From Microbacterium sp. AK009 (GTDB lineage Bacteria; Actinomycetota; Actinomycetes; Actinomycetales; Microbacteriaceae): 64,000 bases of DNA. Positions 8,471-15,721 of this stretch are shown here, piece by piece; the first letter of the stretch is position 1, and the number at the start of each line of letters is the position of its first letter. The stretch spans positions 310,001 to 374,000 of the forward strand of contig NZ_JACCCG010000006.1 in the NCBI RefSeq assembly GCF_013410955.1, given 5' to 3'. The translations under genes were made by a program, and so were the position numbers. The notes beneath the pieces are model-generated. The model saw only the letters and a list, made by a program, of their open reading frames with translations, ran no database searches and was not told the DNA's origin.

Positions 8471-9253
8471 TCACGCCGCCTTCTCCGCAGGTACCACCGG
8501 GCCCAGCAGCAATCCGCCGTCGATGACGAAATCAGCCCCGGTGACGAAGTCGGCATCTGCGGAAGTGAGATAAAGAATGATGCGCGAGATCTCGTCCGGC
8601 TCGGCGAGTCGCTTGACCGCCAGCGCGTCGGGAGAGAATGTGTCGCCGACGGGGGGCTCGTTCGGCGCGGCCGGCTCGGTGATGAAGGGCGTGCGCACCA
8701 CGCCGGGATGGACGGCATTCACACGGATGCCGTATCGAGCGAGCTCAAGCGCTGCGGTCTGGCTGAGCCCTCGGACACCCCACTTGCTGGCGACGTAGGG
8801 AGAAAGATAGGCGATCCCGACGTCCGCGGCCATGGACGCTATGTTGACGATCGCTCCCCCGCCGTTGCGTCGCAGGGAGGGCACCACAGCCCGGATCCCG
8901 AGGTACTGACCGGTGAGATTGACGTCGAGAATCTCCCGCCAGGTCGCTGGATCTCCGTCCTCGATCAGCACGGCAGGGCTGGGGATTCCCGCGTTGTTCA
9001 CCAGGACGTCCAGGGGACCGTATCGTTCCTCGGCGGCCGTCACCGCTGCCGCCCAATCCTCCTCCTTCGTCACGTCGAGGTGCACATAGTGTGCTCGCGG
9101 ACCGCACCGCGCCGCCAGCGCCGCCCCGTCCTCGTCGCGGATGTCGCCGATCACGACGTTCGCGCCCTCCTCGATGTACGCCCGCAAGTGAGCGGCGCCC
9201 TGACCACCGGCTCCGCCGCTGATCAGCACTGTTTTGTCTTCGAATCGAGCCAT
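8471..9253 (-). CDS. SDR family oxidoreductase, hydroxysteroid-dehydrogenase-like
   Basis: The product is a 260-residue SDR. SGGAGGQG is the Rossmann glycine motif, GDIRDEDG the acidic turn favouring NAD, then NNAG and the catalytic YVASK. IRVNAVHPGVVRTPF and a terminal VIDGGLLLG follow. The pattern resembles 3-alpha-(or 20-beta)-hydroxysteroid dehydrogenases and related cyclic-alcohol dehydrogenases, but annotation at that depth is unreliable. AAGGGTGAG supports the ATG at 9253. It is the first gene of the four-gene operon, and its promoter region holds the large inverted repeat at 9285-9336. Oxidation of a cyclic alcohol followed by ester or lactone hydrolysis would fit the operon order, as an inference. 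Confidence 0.9.
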   Translation of the reverse strand: MARFEDKTVLISGGAGGQGAAHLRAYIEEGANVVIGDIRDEDGAALAARCGPRAHYVHLDVTKEEDWAAAVTAAEERYGPLDVLVNNAGIPSPAVLIEDGDPATWREILDVNLTGQYLGIRAVVPSLRRNGGGAIVNIASMAADVGIAYLSPYVASKWGVRGLSQTAALELARYGIRVNAVHPGVVRTPFITEPAAPNEPPVGDTFSPDALAVKRLAEPDEISRIILYLTSADADFVTGADFVIDGGLLLGPVVPAEKAA

Positions 9254-9284
9254 TGTTCTCACCCTTCGCGATGGCCACAAACTA

Positions 9285-9364
9285 AGTGACTTGACTCACC
9301 ACCATGTCAGGGATTCATCGGGTGAGTCAAGCCACTCATCTCTTTCGGTGTTCTGGTCTAGAGT
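9285..9364 (+). promoter_or_regulatory. TetR operators and leaderless promoter
   Basis: Arms AGTGACTTGACTCACC (9285-9300) and GGTGAGTCAAGCCACT (9321-9336) form an inverted repeat with one mismatch. Each arm also holds a shorter palindrome (TGACTTGACTCA, TGAGT-N6-ACTCA), suggesting two TetR dimer sites. A -10-like TAGAGT (9359-9364) ends six bases before the TetR start. Confidence 0.75.
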
Positions 9365-9370
9365 GGGCGT

Positions 9371-10015
9371 ATGGCAGGAGCGCCTCTGACGTACCACCAG
9401 CGAGTCGCTGGCGAGAAGCGGTCGGCGATCATCGCGGCTGCATCGAGGCTGTTCGCCCGCGATGGATACGGAAATACGTCGCTCGCCCGGATCGCTGAGG
9501 CCGCCGACGTCTCGACGGCCACACTCTTCAAGCAGTTCCCGACCAAGGCGGACCTGTTCGAGGTCATCGTCGCCGACTTCTGGGGACGAGAATCTGCCCC
9601 GCCTCCGCTTCCCAGCCCAGCCGATCCAGGCTCAGGTCTCGAGGCGCTCGGACGGCAATACACAGAACTCCTGCGACGACCCGGCATGGTCGGGCTGCAC
9701 CGCATGGTGATCGCCGAGGCTCCCCGATTCCCCGAGCTGGCACGGATTCAGTTCGACCTCGGCAAAGAGCCCTTCTTTGAGCGAGTGCACGCCTACATCA
9801 CGGCGGCTGCAGAACAGGGCGCGCTTCGTGTGCCGAACGCAACCATCGCAGCCACCCAATTCCTCGGGATGATCTCGAACGTCGTATTCTGGCCGAAACT
9901 GCTCCTGGTCGAATGGGACCCTGCGGAGGACACGGTCAGCGAGGCTGTGACGGGTGCCGTCACGATGATGCTCGCCACCTACGGCGCGAGGGCTTCAGTG
10001 AGTTCACTTCGTTGA
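9371..10015 (+). CDS. TetR/AcrR family regulator
   Basis: The product has 214 residues. The N-terminal helix-turn-helix runs from about 15 to 65: RSAIIAAASRLFARDGYGNTS with LARIAEAADVSTATLFKQF. The helical C-terminal domain resembles TetR_C_14-like sensors. The ATG at 9371 lies seven bases after the TAGAGT box and has no ribosome site, so translation is probably leaderless. It is divergent from the SDR-esterase-reductase-SDR operon, and the inverted repeats between them are the obvious operators. It most likely represses that operon in the absence of its substrate or a related compound. Confidence 0.9.
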   Translation: MAGAPLTYHQRVAGEKRSAIIAAASRLFARDGYGNTSLARIAEAADVSTATLFKQFPTKADLFEVIVADFWGRESAPPPLPSPADPGSGLEALGRQYTELLRRPGMVGLHRMVIAEAPRFPELARIQFDLGKEPFFERVHAYITAAAEQGALRVPNATIAATQFLGMISNVVFWPKLLLVEWDPAEDTVSEAVTGAVTMMLATYGARASVSSLR

Positions 10016-10034
10016 CCTGCGCCGCCTAGAGCAT

Positions 10035-10061
10035 CCACATCCGGGCGGTGCCCGGATGTGG
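10035..10061 (+). terminator. Hairpin after TetR gene
   Basis: A perfect 12-bp stem (CCACATCCGGGC at 10035-10046 pairs with 10050-10061) with a three-base loop lies 20 bases after the TetR stop. No T-run follows. Confidence 0.7.
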
Positions 10062-10128
10062 ACCGAAGCGTGCTGACAGCGCTTGGAAGCCCTCGGTGAC
10101 CGAGCCATTGTCAGTACATACTGGGCGC

Positions 10129-10749
10129 ATGGATGCTCGGTACGACCGCTTTCCGTTCCAAGACGGAGAGTTTCCGCCGCTTGGCGAGAAAGCCTATGCG
10201 CCTGTGGTCCCGGTGCAAGCGATGGGATTCACCGACGGAGAAGAGTGGGAGGTCGTGGGCGAGTCCAGGTACCTCGACCGAATACTACGCATCAAGGCCT
10301 TGATGGAGGCAGATGAGGAGGGCGGAACCCTCTTTGCTCAGCTAATTGCCGAGCCTTTGAATGAGTTCGATCGCCACGCTGTGCGCGTCGACCTTGTGTG
10401 GGGCTACGAGCGAGAGACTTGCGGCTATCTTCCGCGTGAGCAGGCTTATCGACTCCAGCCGTTGGTCGTCCAGGCGGCCGACGACGGCCTCCTCGTATTC
10501 CGGCAGGCAGCCTTATACGGCGGTACACCTGAACGGCCGAATATTGGAGTCTGGCTTTCGCCCCCACCAACTTCAGAGGACTCCCGTGATTACTCTGACT
10601 TCCGCGCTGAGCGTGACGCTGACAATCGCGATCGATTCGCGGCCGCTGAGCGGGCCGCCGCGACTGCCCGGGAGCACGAGGCCGCGAAACTCGCCGAACA
10701 GGACGCAGTCGCGGAAAAGCGGTCGATCTGGAAGCGTCTCGGCTTCTGA
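10129..10749 (+). CDS. Stand-alone HIRAN domain protein
   Basis: The product has 206 residues. A HIRAN domain spans about 45-145: WEVVGESRYLDRI opens it, followed by AEPLNEFDRHAVRVDL and CGYLPREQA, the characteristic 'EP x N x x D x x A V' and 'GYLP' signatures. HIRAN domains bind DNA ends, as in HLTF, or accompany nucleases and helicases in bacteria. Here no enzymatic domain is fused. The last 50 residues are charged and Ala-rich and probably form a coiled coil. The ATG at 10129 lies six bases after a CATACT -10-like box. It sits beside decayed genes of a mobile patch; the biological role is unknown. Confidence 0.75.
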   Translation: MDARYDRFPFQDGEFPPLGEKAYAPVVPVQAMGFTDGEEWEVVGESRYLDRILRIKALMEADEEGGTLFAQLIAEPLNEFDRHAVRVDLVWGYERETCGYLPREQAYRLQPLVVQAADDGLLVFRQAALYGGTPERPNIGVWLSPPPTSEDSRDYSDFRAERDADNRDRFAAAERAAATAREHEAAKLAEQDAVAEKRSIWKRLGF

Positions 10750-10795
10750 ACTCACAGTAGGCACCGACCCGGCCCTTCGGAACGGCGTCGAGCGG

Positions 10796-10812
10796 CGATC
10801 CCCAATCGGGCG
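10796..10812 (+). repeat. Copy of dispersed GATCCCC half-site
   Basis: CGATCCCCAATCGGGCG matches one half of the palindrome at 3817-3850. Another copy is at 11809-11825. Confidence 0.55.
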
Positions 10813-10861
10813 ATGCGCGTAAATGGTTGGTGGAGGGCCTGGGAACCAGGCGCCCGCACAT

Positions 10862-11071
10862 TCAGCCCTGATGTCCGCTGCCGCTACTGCCCCCGGTGGC
10901 TGCGTCTGCACGGCGAAGGAAGAATCGGACGAGCAGGATGACGCCGGCGAAGATCGCAGCGACGATCAGGACCGCGACAACCACCGCTAGCACGAGACCC
11001 AGGGTCAGTAGAAGTCGCGTCACACCGAAAGCATGTCGTTGCAGGCTCGATGCGGCAAATCCGCCGAACAT
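10862..11071 (-). CDS. Small single-pass membrane protein
   Basis: The product has 69 residues. A hydrophobic stretch from about residue 20 to 50 (LLTLGLVLAVVVAVLIVAA, then GVILLVRFF) makes one long or two short membrane segments. Basic RR residues and a Gly/Ser-rich tail follow. The ATG at 11071 has a strong ribosome site, GGAAGGATCGAGG. No family was recognised. It lies downstream of the broken DUF1643 gene on the same strand. Confidence 0.55.
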   Translation of the reverse strand: MFGGFAASSLQRHAFGVTRLLLTLGLVLAVVVAVLIVAAIFAGVILLVRFFLRRADAATGGSSGSGHQG

Positions 11072-11182
11072 CCTCGATCCTTCCGCGGGCCATGCTCGAT
11101 GAGCGGACCATCGCGTGCATCGCCCATTCCAGTGCGCCTAGACCGTAACGTCGCCACCACATGTGCGGGCGAGGCCACCAAC

Positions 11183-11727
11183 TCAAACCCTGCGGAGGTA
11201 CGCGCCCATGTCGAAGTGAACAAGCGGCAGGTATGCACCGCGCGAGGGATGCCGAGGGTGGAGCGTAGTAGTGAGATTGCCAATCGAGACCCAGTCGCAT
11301 GAGGAAGCGTTGGTGATGCGAACGATGTCCACGAGCATGTCGCGCAGGTACGAGCGTGTCTTGATCGGCTCGCCCCATGCGGCCACCAGAGTGAGCTGGC
11401 GACCGCCGATGAAGCGGGTGATGTGCCCTCATTCTCGGCCTTGAGCTCAGGCGAATAGGTGCGGTGCAACCCGTCCGGATCGGTCGACCGTTGCGGGTAG
11501 AGGTTGAGCATCACCCAACTGTCGTTCCGATTTCGCTGCGCATATCCGCGGACGCGCCGCAGCGTCTGGTCTAGTTCATTCGGCCTAGCGGTGCTCGGAT
11601 TGACGCCAACGCAGACGAGTGGGTTCGTGCCGACGGTCCCGAGCACGAATCGCGCGGAGTCGTCTGCGCTGTGCTCGTAGATCCAGCCGGCTGGGACAGC
11701 TGAGGTGGCAGGCGTAGGAACGCTCAC
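11183..11727 (-). pseudogene. DUF1643 protein gene with a frameshift
   Basis: The first about 100 codons match DUF1643: VGVNPSTARPNELDQTLRR, then WVMLNLYPQRSTDPDGL. After position about 11428 the frame loses all similarity. The correct continuation is one frame over, where HITRFIGGRQLTLVAAWGE and a terminal LHPRHPSRGAYLPL complete the family pattern. The shift coincides with a GGG run (11426-11428 on the plus strand) and fits a one-base loss. DUF1643 proteins are small, uncharacterised and frequent on mobile elements. Either this copy is dead, the run is a sequencing error, or the shift is made at translation. The first two are more likely. Confidence 0.8.
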
Positions 11728-11808
11728 GAAGTCATGATGCAGGCTGAAGAGCCCAAAATCCGAGCCGGGCCCCTAGGACGGCTGTGCGGCGTGCCAGCGG
11801 TTGCAGGA

Positions 11809-11825
11809 CGATCCTCAAACGGGCG
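11809..11825 (+). repeat. Copy of dispersed GATCCCC half-site
   Basis: CGATCCTCAAACGGGCG differs at two positions from the copy at 10796-10812 and lies just before the promoter of the next gene. Confidence 0.5.
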
Positions 11826-11841
11826 GACGCACGGGCCGCGG

Positions 11842-11847
11842 TAGCGT
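11842..11847 (+). promoter_or_regulatory. -10 box, leaderless type
   Basis: TAGCGT ends six bases before the GTG at 11854 and selects that start over the GTG at 11848. Confidence 0.5.
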
Positions 11848-11853
11848 GTGGCG

Positions 11854-12126
11854 GTGCAGGATCGATCCCGGCGTATCGCGTTGAGCCCACACTTTGCCGC
11901 CTGGGCGGAAGACCGGGACTACTTGGTCTACTACTTCCCTGACGAGGATCAGGTGGCTGTCGCCAGTCATCCCGGCGGCGAGTATCAGTTCCGGATCACT
12001 CATCGTGATGGGCTCTTCTTCGTCAAGCCTGTGACGCGCAGCCGGGGTGGTGACGTCATGTTCCGTTCCGCCGACCTGCTCGATGTCGAGCGCTTTCTCA
12101 CCGCAGCAATCGAGAACCATTCCTGA
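11854..12126 (+). CDS. Possible Imm61-like immunity protein
   Basis: The product is 90 residues. It alternates short strands (YLVYYFPDEDQVAVASH, EYQFRITHRDGLFFVKPV) and ends with a helix LDVERFLTAAIENHS after GDVMFRSAD. This order, with a 'gly/arg-rich, F-x-S, then E-R-F/Y-L' ending, recalls polymorphic-toxin immunity proteins of the Imm61 type, but the match is weak. GTG 11854 is preferred because of its -10 box. No toxin gene is next to it, so if it is an immunity gene it is an orphan, which is common. Confidence 0.5.
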   Translation: MQDRSRRIALSPHFAAWAEDRDYLVYYFPDEDQVAVASHPGGEYQFRITHRDGLFFVKPVTRSRGGDVMFRSADLLDVERFLTAAIENHS

Positions 12127-12160
12127 GCGCATCGCCACTTCAGATGGCACCCTCGGCGGC

Positions 12161-12769
12161 ATGAATGGAATACAGATTGGCTATGCCAGGGTCTCCACCG
12201 CCGACCAAGATCTCACTTCGCAACGCGATGCACTGTTGCGACTCGGGGTCCTCGACTCGAACATCTACGTAGATCACGGGCTGACCGGCACGAACCGAGC
12301 CAGACCCGGACTGCGCGAGGCACTCGCAGCAGTCTGAGGGGGCGACACCTTCATGGTCACCAAACTGGACCGGCTCGCCCGATCGGTGAAGGACGCCCGC
12401 GACATCGCTGACGAACTGACAACGAAGGGCGTCGCGCTCAACCTCGGCGGCAGCAGATACGACCCCACCGATCCAGTGGGACGTCTGCTGTTCAATGTGC
12501 TCGCGATGGTCGCTGAGTTCGAGCGCGACCTGATCAGCATGCGCACCAAGGAAGGCATGGCTGTCGCCCGCGCCAAGGGCCACCTGAAGGGCAAGCAACC
12601 CAAACTGTCGAAGACACAACGCAAGCTCCTGTTCGAGGTGCAGGACGGGGGTCAGTACACCCAGACCGAGATCGCTGAGCTCTTCAACGTGTCCCGGGCA
12701 ACGGTCTACCGCGAACTGCAGCGCCGCCGCGTGGCGTTCCTCGCCACCTGCGAAGCGCACATCTTATGA
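12161..12769 (+). pseudogene. Serine recombinase/resolvase, interrupted by in-frame TGA
   Basis: Conceptual translation gives a 202-residue small serine recombinase of the Tn3-resolvase/invertase group. IGYARVSTADQ has the nucleophile Ser12. YVDHGLTGTNRARPGL, then VTKLDRLARS and EFERDLISMRTKEG, are the conserved catalytic-domain motifs. The C terminus has a resolvase helix-turn-helix, TQTEIAELFNVSRATVYREL. Codon 59 is TGA (12335-12337) where relatives have an Arg codon before GGDTF, consistent with a single CGA to TGA change. The part after the stop is in the same frame with no further lesion, so the mutation looks recent. No partner transposase is visible. Confidence 0.85.
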
Positions 12770-12848
12770 ACGCGCATGGCCGGGCTGACACCGCCGACGT
12801 CGATCTCGGCATCCGCGCGCTGGCCGCGGCGGTGAGCGCTCGCGCGGT

Positions 12849-12854
12849 TAACCT
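12849..12854 (+). promoter_or_regulatory. -10 box, leaderless type
   Basis: TAACCT ends six bases before the GTG at 12861. Confidence 0.45.
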
Positions 12855-12860
12855 GATCCG

Positions 12861-13220
12861 GTGACTGAGGCCTGCGAGACCTGCGACCCGGTCGTTGTGC
12901 GGAACAACGGCCGTCCGCCGCACGACGTCGACGTCGTCCGGACGACGGATGCGCTCATTCGTCGCGTCGAGAGCGGTCGGATGCGCTATCTCGGAGGTGA
13001 CGTGCCGCTCGAAGACATGGTGGCGCTGGCCAAATCCGACCTGAAGTGCACGATCGTGAGCTACCTCACGTGCGGCGAGTGCCGCCGAACGTGGTTCTGG
13101 GGGCTCTGCATCCGCGGTGCGCCGATCTACAAGCCCGTTGCGCCGGACGCGCCGGCGCTTCACCCATGGAGCGCCGTTCCGCCCCGAGAGCAATGGGCGG
13201 GAGAACCGCGAAGTGAGTAG
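12861..13220 (+). CDS. Small Cys-pair protein, unknown function
   Basis: The product has 119 residues. Cysteine pairs occur near the start (CETCD) and in YLTCGECRRTWFWGLC, where CGEC and a following Cys could bind zinc. MRYLGGDVPLEDMVAL resembles a pattern seen in several uncharacterised actinobacterial proteins. The GTG start fits the leaderless promoter. Its end overlaps the next gene by eight bases, so the two are translated together. I do not recognise a named family. Confidence 0.6.
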   Translation: MTEACETCDPVVVRNNGRPPHDVDVVRTTDALIRRVESGRMRYLGGDVPLEDMVALAKSDLKCTIVSYLTCGECRRTWFWGLCIRGAPIYKPVAPDAPALHPWSAVPPREQWAGEPRSE

Positions 13221-13704
13221 GGCGCCGAACGCACCAGCATCCTGGGAATCGCAGGGGTGCGCCGTCTGCCGTCGCCAGTGGGAGACGGCAGAGCGGCCGA
13301 TCTTCGTGGCCGAGAACCTCGTGGATCGCAGCAAGCTGTACCGCTGCGCGGTGTGCGGGGCCCTGTGGCTCATGACGGAACGCGCGGCCTCGGCCGTGCA
13401 GCCCGAGGCGATCCGGTCCACCTACCCCGGGGTCATCGAGTCAGCGGGGAGGCACCCGTCTCGATCCGAGGCCCCAGCGAGCGACGGCGAAGTCCAGTAC
13501 TGGCGCCACTCCGTGGCATCCACCGATCACTACTTCGGGCTGGTGAACGGTCGAGACTTCATCCTCCGGGGCGATCGATGGGTGCCGTACGACGTTTACA
13601 AGTCCGGACCGAGCTGGTGGCGACTGACGGGCGAGCCCGGCGCAGACATCATCACTCAGGACGTCCTGCCACCCGACGCGCCGAGGTGGGTGCCGGGGCG
13701 TTAG
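13213..13704 (+). CDS. Zinc-ribbon-like protein, unknown function
   Basis: The product has 163 residues. Two CxxC knuckles about 35 residues apart, GCAVCRRQW and RCAVCGALW, look like the halves of a zinc ribbon. The C-terminal half is rich in Trp and Tyr (QYWRHSVASTDHYFGLV, SWWRLTGEPG) and predicted to be mainly strands. The GTG at 13213 lies inside the end of the previous gene, so the two form a coupled pair. No family or reaction can be assigned. Confidence 0.6.
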   Translation: MSRAPNAPASWESQGCAVCRRQWETAERPIFVAENLVDRSKLYRCAVCGALWLMTERAASAVQPEAIRSTYPGVIESAGRHPSRSEAPASDGEVQYWRHSVASTDHYFGLVNGRDFILRGDRWVPYDVYKSGPSWWRLTGEPGADIITQDVLPPDAPRWVPGR

Positions 13705-13707
13705 GGT
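13702..13707 (+). promoter_or_regulatory. -10 box, leaderless type
   Basis: TAGGGT overlaps the stop of the preceding gene and ends six bases before the ATG at 13714. Confidence 0.5.
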
Positions 13708-13713
13708 TGCCGG

Positions 13714-14301
13714 ATGCTCCGTCTCATCGCCCGCATCTATTGGGCGTTCAGCAGGTGGACTCTCGTGACCGAACCCGCACCGGCCCGGCCCACCGTGGTC
13801 CTGGGGGCGCCGCACACCTCGAACTGGGACTTCGTGCTCATGCTGGGGATCGCGTGGCGCCTGAAGATGCGCTTCCGCTGGTTGGGGAAGGAGAGCCTCT
13901 TCCGCGGCTGGCGCGGCCCGATCATGCGGGCGATCGGCGGCATCCCGGTCGACCGATCGAACCCCGCCGGTGTGGTCGACGCGCTCGTCAGCCGCATCCG
14001 GGACGGCGATGTCTTCGGCCTCGTGGTGACCCCGGAAGGCACCCGAGGCGGCGTCGCCTACTGGAAGTCGGGCTTCTATCGCATCGCTCGCGAGGCGGGC
14101 CTCCCGGTCACGCTCGGCTACGTCGATCGCACCACGATGACCACCGGGCTGGGGCCGACACTCCCGCTCACCGGTGACGTCAGCGCCGACATGGATGCCA
14201 TCCGCGCGTTCTACGCGGACAAGTCGGGAATGCGTCCGGCTCTGCGCGTCGAACCCCGGCTGCGCGAAGAGGACGACCCGCGCTCGGACGCGTCGGCCTA
14301 G
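13714..14301 (+). CDS. PlsC-like acyltransferase
   Basis: The product is a 195-residue 1-acyl-glycerol-3-phosphate acyltransferase-type domain. The catalytic H-x4-D is HTSNWD near residue 34. The substrate-binding motif is VTPEGTRGG near residue 108, and IGGIPVDRS lies between them. There is no strong membrane segment. Members without extra domains include enzymes of phospholipid synthesis and lipid tailoring, so the exact substrate is open. It is preceded by a leaderless-type promoter and stands alone on the strand. Confidence 0.85.
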   Translation: MLRLIARIYWAFSRWTLVTEPAPARPTVVLGAPHTSNWDFVLMLGIAWRLKMRFRWLGKESLFRGWRGPIMRAIGGIPVDRSNPAGVVDALVSRIRDGDVFGLVVTPEGTRGGVAYWKSGFYRIAREAGLPVTLGYVDRTTMTTGLGPTLPLTGDVSADMDAIRAFYADKSGMRPALRVEPRLREEDDPRSDASA

Positions 14302-14385
14302 CCGGGATTCCTGGCACCAATCTCCGGGCGCGCAGTCTCACCGATCGCTTGGAATGTCTGCAGCAGCGAGATTGCTTCAACAGGT

Positions 14386-14766
14386 GTGAACAACGAAGTC
14401 AGCGAGGCGCTGCACCGAAGTCAGATCATCGACCTGACGACGACCGGTCGCCGCAGCGGTCTGCCGCGCCGCATCGAGATCTTCCTCCACTACGAGGACG
14501 GCGTGCTGTTCATCACGGGGATGCCCCGTCGAGACCGCACCAGGGACTGGATACGCAACATCACCGCGCACCCTCATGTCATCGTGCACGTGAAGCGGGG
14601 CGTCGAGGTCGACATTCCTGCGACGGCGCGGGTGATCACCGATCCCCACGAAGCACGGCCGCTCATCGAGGCCGCCGCACGACGATGGCGCAGAGACGAT
14701 GTCGAGGAGATGATCGCGCACAGTCCGCTCATCGTGCTGACTGTGGCTCCCGCGCCCCCCGCCTGA
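14386..14766 (+). CDS. Nitroreductase/deazaflavin-dependent family protein
   Basis: The product is a 126-residue split-barrel protein with IDLTTTGRRSGLPRRIEIFL, the Ddn/DUF385 opening, followed by DWIRNITAHPHVIVHVKRG. It is a shorter relative of the protein encoded at 7009. Such proteins bind F420 or another flavin and reduce small molecules, or have lost activity. The GTG start lacks a clear ribosome site. It has no close operon partner. Confidence 0.8.
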   Translation: MNNEVSEALHRSQIIDLTTTGRRSGLPRRIEIFLHYEDGVLFITGMPRRDRTRDWIRNITAHPHVIVHVKRGVEVDIPATARVITDPHEARPLIEAAARRWRRDDVEEMIAHSPLIVLTVAPAPPA

Positions 14767-14925
14767 CGGGGCTCCAAGCCGCTTGACGCGATCCTGGGGG
14801 CAGGGGTCGAGGGTCGCTGCGGCGCTGGAGGCGGACGCCGGGCGGTGCCCACGACGGAACGGCGGTCGCGGTACTAGGCCCACACGCCTCGCTCCTGCTT
14901 CACTCGCTGCCCGCTGGAGGGGCGG

Positions 14926-15417
14926 TCAGATGGTGCGCCCCGTGTCTTGATCGGTCGGTTCGGGGTTGTACAGGCGGCGTGGGCCGGGGCCTTCCCGACC
15001 GAGCCGGTCGTCCGGGTTGAAGAGCGTGCATCGGTCGATGGACAAACAGCCGCACCCGATGCATCCGGTGAAGTCGTCGCGGAGCTGCTGCAGGTCCCGG
15101 ATTCGGTCGTCGAGCAGGCGTCGCCACCGGTCGGAGATGTGTTGCCAGTCGTCGCGGGTGGGCGTGCGTCCGCCGGGCAGCGAATTCAATGCCTCCGCAA
15201 CATCCTTGAGCGGAATGCCGACACTGCGCGCGATCCTGATGAACGCGACACGCCGCAACATCTCGCGCCGGTAGCGGCGCTGATTGCCGGATGTGCGATC
15301 GCTGCTGATGAGGCCCTGGCGCTCGAAGAAATGCAGGGCCGACACGGAGACGCCGGCGCGTCGCGCCAGCTCGCCCACCGTCAGGCTCGCCTTTGGGGAT
15401 GTCACGTGCTCGTTCAC
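14926..15417 (-). CDS. soxR: Redox-sensing activator SoxR
   Basis: The product is a 163-residue MerR-family protein. The winged helix is at residues 12-50 (LTVGELARRAGVSVSALHFF, then RRYRREMLRRVAFI). The dimerisation helix ends in the [2Fe-2S] cluster motif C119-x2-C122-x-C124-x5-C130, which defines SoxR. In actinobacteria SoxR answers redox-cycling compounds such as phenazines and quinones. GTG 15417 follows a GAGG site. The SoxR-type promoter directly upstream (15418-15448) drives transcription to the right. No SoxS follows, as expected in this phylum. Confidence 0.93.
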   Translation of the reverse strand: MNEHVTSPKASLTVGELARRAGVSVSALHFFERQGLISSDRTSGNQRRYRREMLRRVAFIRIARSVGIPLKDVAEALNSLPGGRTPTRDDWQHISDRWRRLLDDRIRDLQQLRDDFTGCIGCGCLSIDRCTLFNPDDRLGREGPGPRRLYNPEPTDQDTGRTI

Positions 15418-15448
15418 TTGACCTCAACATTACTTCAGGTTTTAGCGT
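15418..15448 (+). promoter_or_regulatory. SoxR-type promoter, 19-bp spacer
   Basis: TTGACC (15418-15423) and TAGCGT (15443-15448) are separated by exactly 19 bases, the overlong spacer used by MerR-family activators. The spacer overlaps an imperfect palindrome, ACCTCAACATTACTTCAGGT (15421-15440). The -10 box ends six bases before the ATG at 15455. Confidence 0.8.
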
Positions 15449-15454
15449 CGGGAC

Positions 15455-15721
15455 ATGACCGAACGCGAACCGACTGCTCGCCTCGTCGCACCGGATGTTG
15501 TGGTGCTTCGCGCGCAGCAGATGATGGCCGCACCGATTCGGCCTTCTCGACTCGGTCGACTCCTCCGAATCGCCATGGGGGGAGTGGCGACAGCCGTCAA
15601 GGTTCTCCGCCGACGATTGCATGGGCGGGGCGCTGTGAATGATCGAGAAGCCCTCGCATCAGCCCCTCGATCGCGATCGAGGGGTCGAGGTGCTCGGCAG
15701 GAGCGAGAAGCCGGCGTGTGA
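15455..15721 (+). CDS. Short ORF under the SoxR promoter, possibly truncated
   Basis: The ATG sits where the SoxR promoter would start the mRNA, so a leaderless transcript would be translated. The first about 47 residues (LVAPDVVVLRAQQMMAAP in part) precede the 3' end of the opposite TetR gene. The remainder overlaps that gene in antisense and is Arg-rich, unlike a real protein. It may be the stump of a SoxR target whose 3' part was replaced, or a short peptide gene. No family was recognised. Confidence 0.35.
   Translation: MTEREPTARLVAPDVVVLRAQQMMAAPIRPSRLGRLLRIAMGGVATAVKVLRRRLHGRGAVNDREALASAPRSRSRGRGARQEREAGV

Noticed and set aside
12335..12337. Programmed readthrough or selenocysteine at the recombinase TGA
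   Set aside because: No SECIS-like structure or selenoprotein family is involved, and the expected residue is Arg, so a nonsense mutation is simpler.
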